Shown in pieces: positions 63,850 through 64,000 of a stretch of DNA of 64,000 nucleotides. The stretch is from assembly GCA_035544875.1 (NCBI GenBank), contig DASZZP010000003.1, positions 49,247-113,246 on the forward strand, written 5' to 3'. Position 1 is the stretch's first letter; every line of letters starts with the position of its first letter. The notes below the pieces were generated by a model. That model did not search any database, had not been told where the DNA came from, and worked only from the letters and a program-made list of their open reading frames with translations. The translations under genes and the position numbers were made by a program. Source of the DNA: JASLEW01 sp035544875. Its GTDB lineage: Bacteria > Acidobacteriota > Thermoanaerobaculia > Multivoradales > UBA5704.

Positions 63850-64000
63850 AGCAGCGGTACCGATCCCGAGGGATGCCGCAGCTTTCGCCTGTTGCGGCAC
63901 TTCCGGCAGGTCGGCCGCACGTCCGGCTATGGACGTGCGGCACTTCCCGGAGGTCGGAAACGGCGCTGCGATGTGGCGGTGGAGGCCTTCTCGAAGCATC
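63850..64000 (+). repeat. dispersed intergenic repeat, copy 3, interrupted and cut by the window end
   Basis: Has the ATCCC-GA-GGGAT hairpin (63863-63874), then about 82 bases not found in copies 1 and 2, then from 63957 the same core (gaaacggcgctgcgatg and so on) through TCGAAGCATC at the window end. The extra segment is two hairpins: TGCCGCA / TGCGGCA (63874-63899) and GCCGCACGTCC / GGACGTGCGGC (63914-63941, 11-bp stem, 6-base loop). Each is followed by CACTTCC and AGGTCGG. Confidence 0.8.

Overview
The window is GC-rich, densely packed DNA from a Gram-negative bacterium. Starts are often GTG or TTG, genes commonly overlap by 1-4 bases, and there are outer-membrane barrels, lipoproteins, multihaem cytochromes c and a PhaR/phasin operon. 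The C-terminal domain of the secreted protein at 45658-46650 and the DUF1800/DUF1501 pair suggest Acidobacteriota, perhaps Thermoanaerobaculia. That placement is inference from family memory, not a search. I see no tRNA, rRNA, CRISPR array, prophage or intact insertion sequence.

Layout. 1-3271 (minus): 2-oxoacid dehydrogenase operon, lipoamide dehydrogenase then E1 alpha then E1 beta (cut by the window edge). 3472-5637 (minus): metallo-beta-lactamase-fold hydrolase and acyl desaturase. 6164-6784: three small conserved proteins. 6915-9949 (minus): polyhydroxyalkanoate (PHA) operon of PhaR, two phasin-like proteins and a patatin-family hydrolase, read from a good promoter carrying two repeated boxes. 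10098-11347 (minus): OmpA-like lipoprotein and a secreted protein. 11765-13938 (minus): two ArsA-type ATPases. 14031-14683 (plus): toxin-antitoxin pair. 14897-17223 (plus): hemB-hemL. 17377-17631: 7Fe ferredoxin with a downstream terminator.

17792-39392 (plus) is the most interesting region, a run of eleven co-directional genes. The first eight look like an electron-transfer and signalling module: (1) an 800-residue FAD oxidoreductase fused to two cyclic-nucleotide-binding domains and four [4Fe-4S] sites; (2) a dihaem-b-type membrane protein; (3) an FHA-TM-decahaem cytochrome; (4) a double HbpS/GlcG-domain secreted protein; (5) an outer-membrane barrel; (6) a giant decahaem cytochrome with a beta-propeller; (7) a c554-like pentahaem cytochrome; (8) a CHASE2 class III nucleotide cyclase. 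Three envelope proteins follow: FG-GAP/DUF11, TPR-barrel and FecR-like. The parts suggest a route from NAD(P)H through FAD, FeS, haem b and haem c towards the cell surface, with cAMP made and sensed by products of the same locus.

39571-40261 (minus): Phd/VapC-type toxin-antitoxin with a palindromic operator on its promoter. 40538-44259 (plus): DnaJ-like protein and ClpB behind an HspR-type (HAIR) inverted repeat. 44344-46650 (plus): O-methyltransferase and a secreted protein. 46760-51764 (minus): ornithine-cyclodeaminase-like protein, threonine-dehydratase-like enzyme, RelB/RelE pair, thioesterase and AsmA-like protein. 51909-57677 (plus): ABC ATPase and permease, secreted TPR protein, M28 peptidase. 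57697-60609 (minus): SpoIIE-type phosphatase. 60798-63712 (plus): DUF1800 and DUF1501 Tat-exported proteins.

Two kinds of repeat run through the window. An intergenic element occurs three times (11572, 14701, about 63850). Nine-base minisatellites occur inside coding sequences and encode tripeptide runs.
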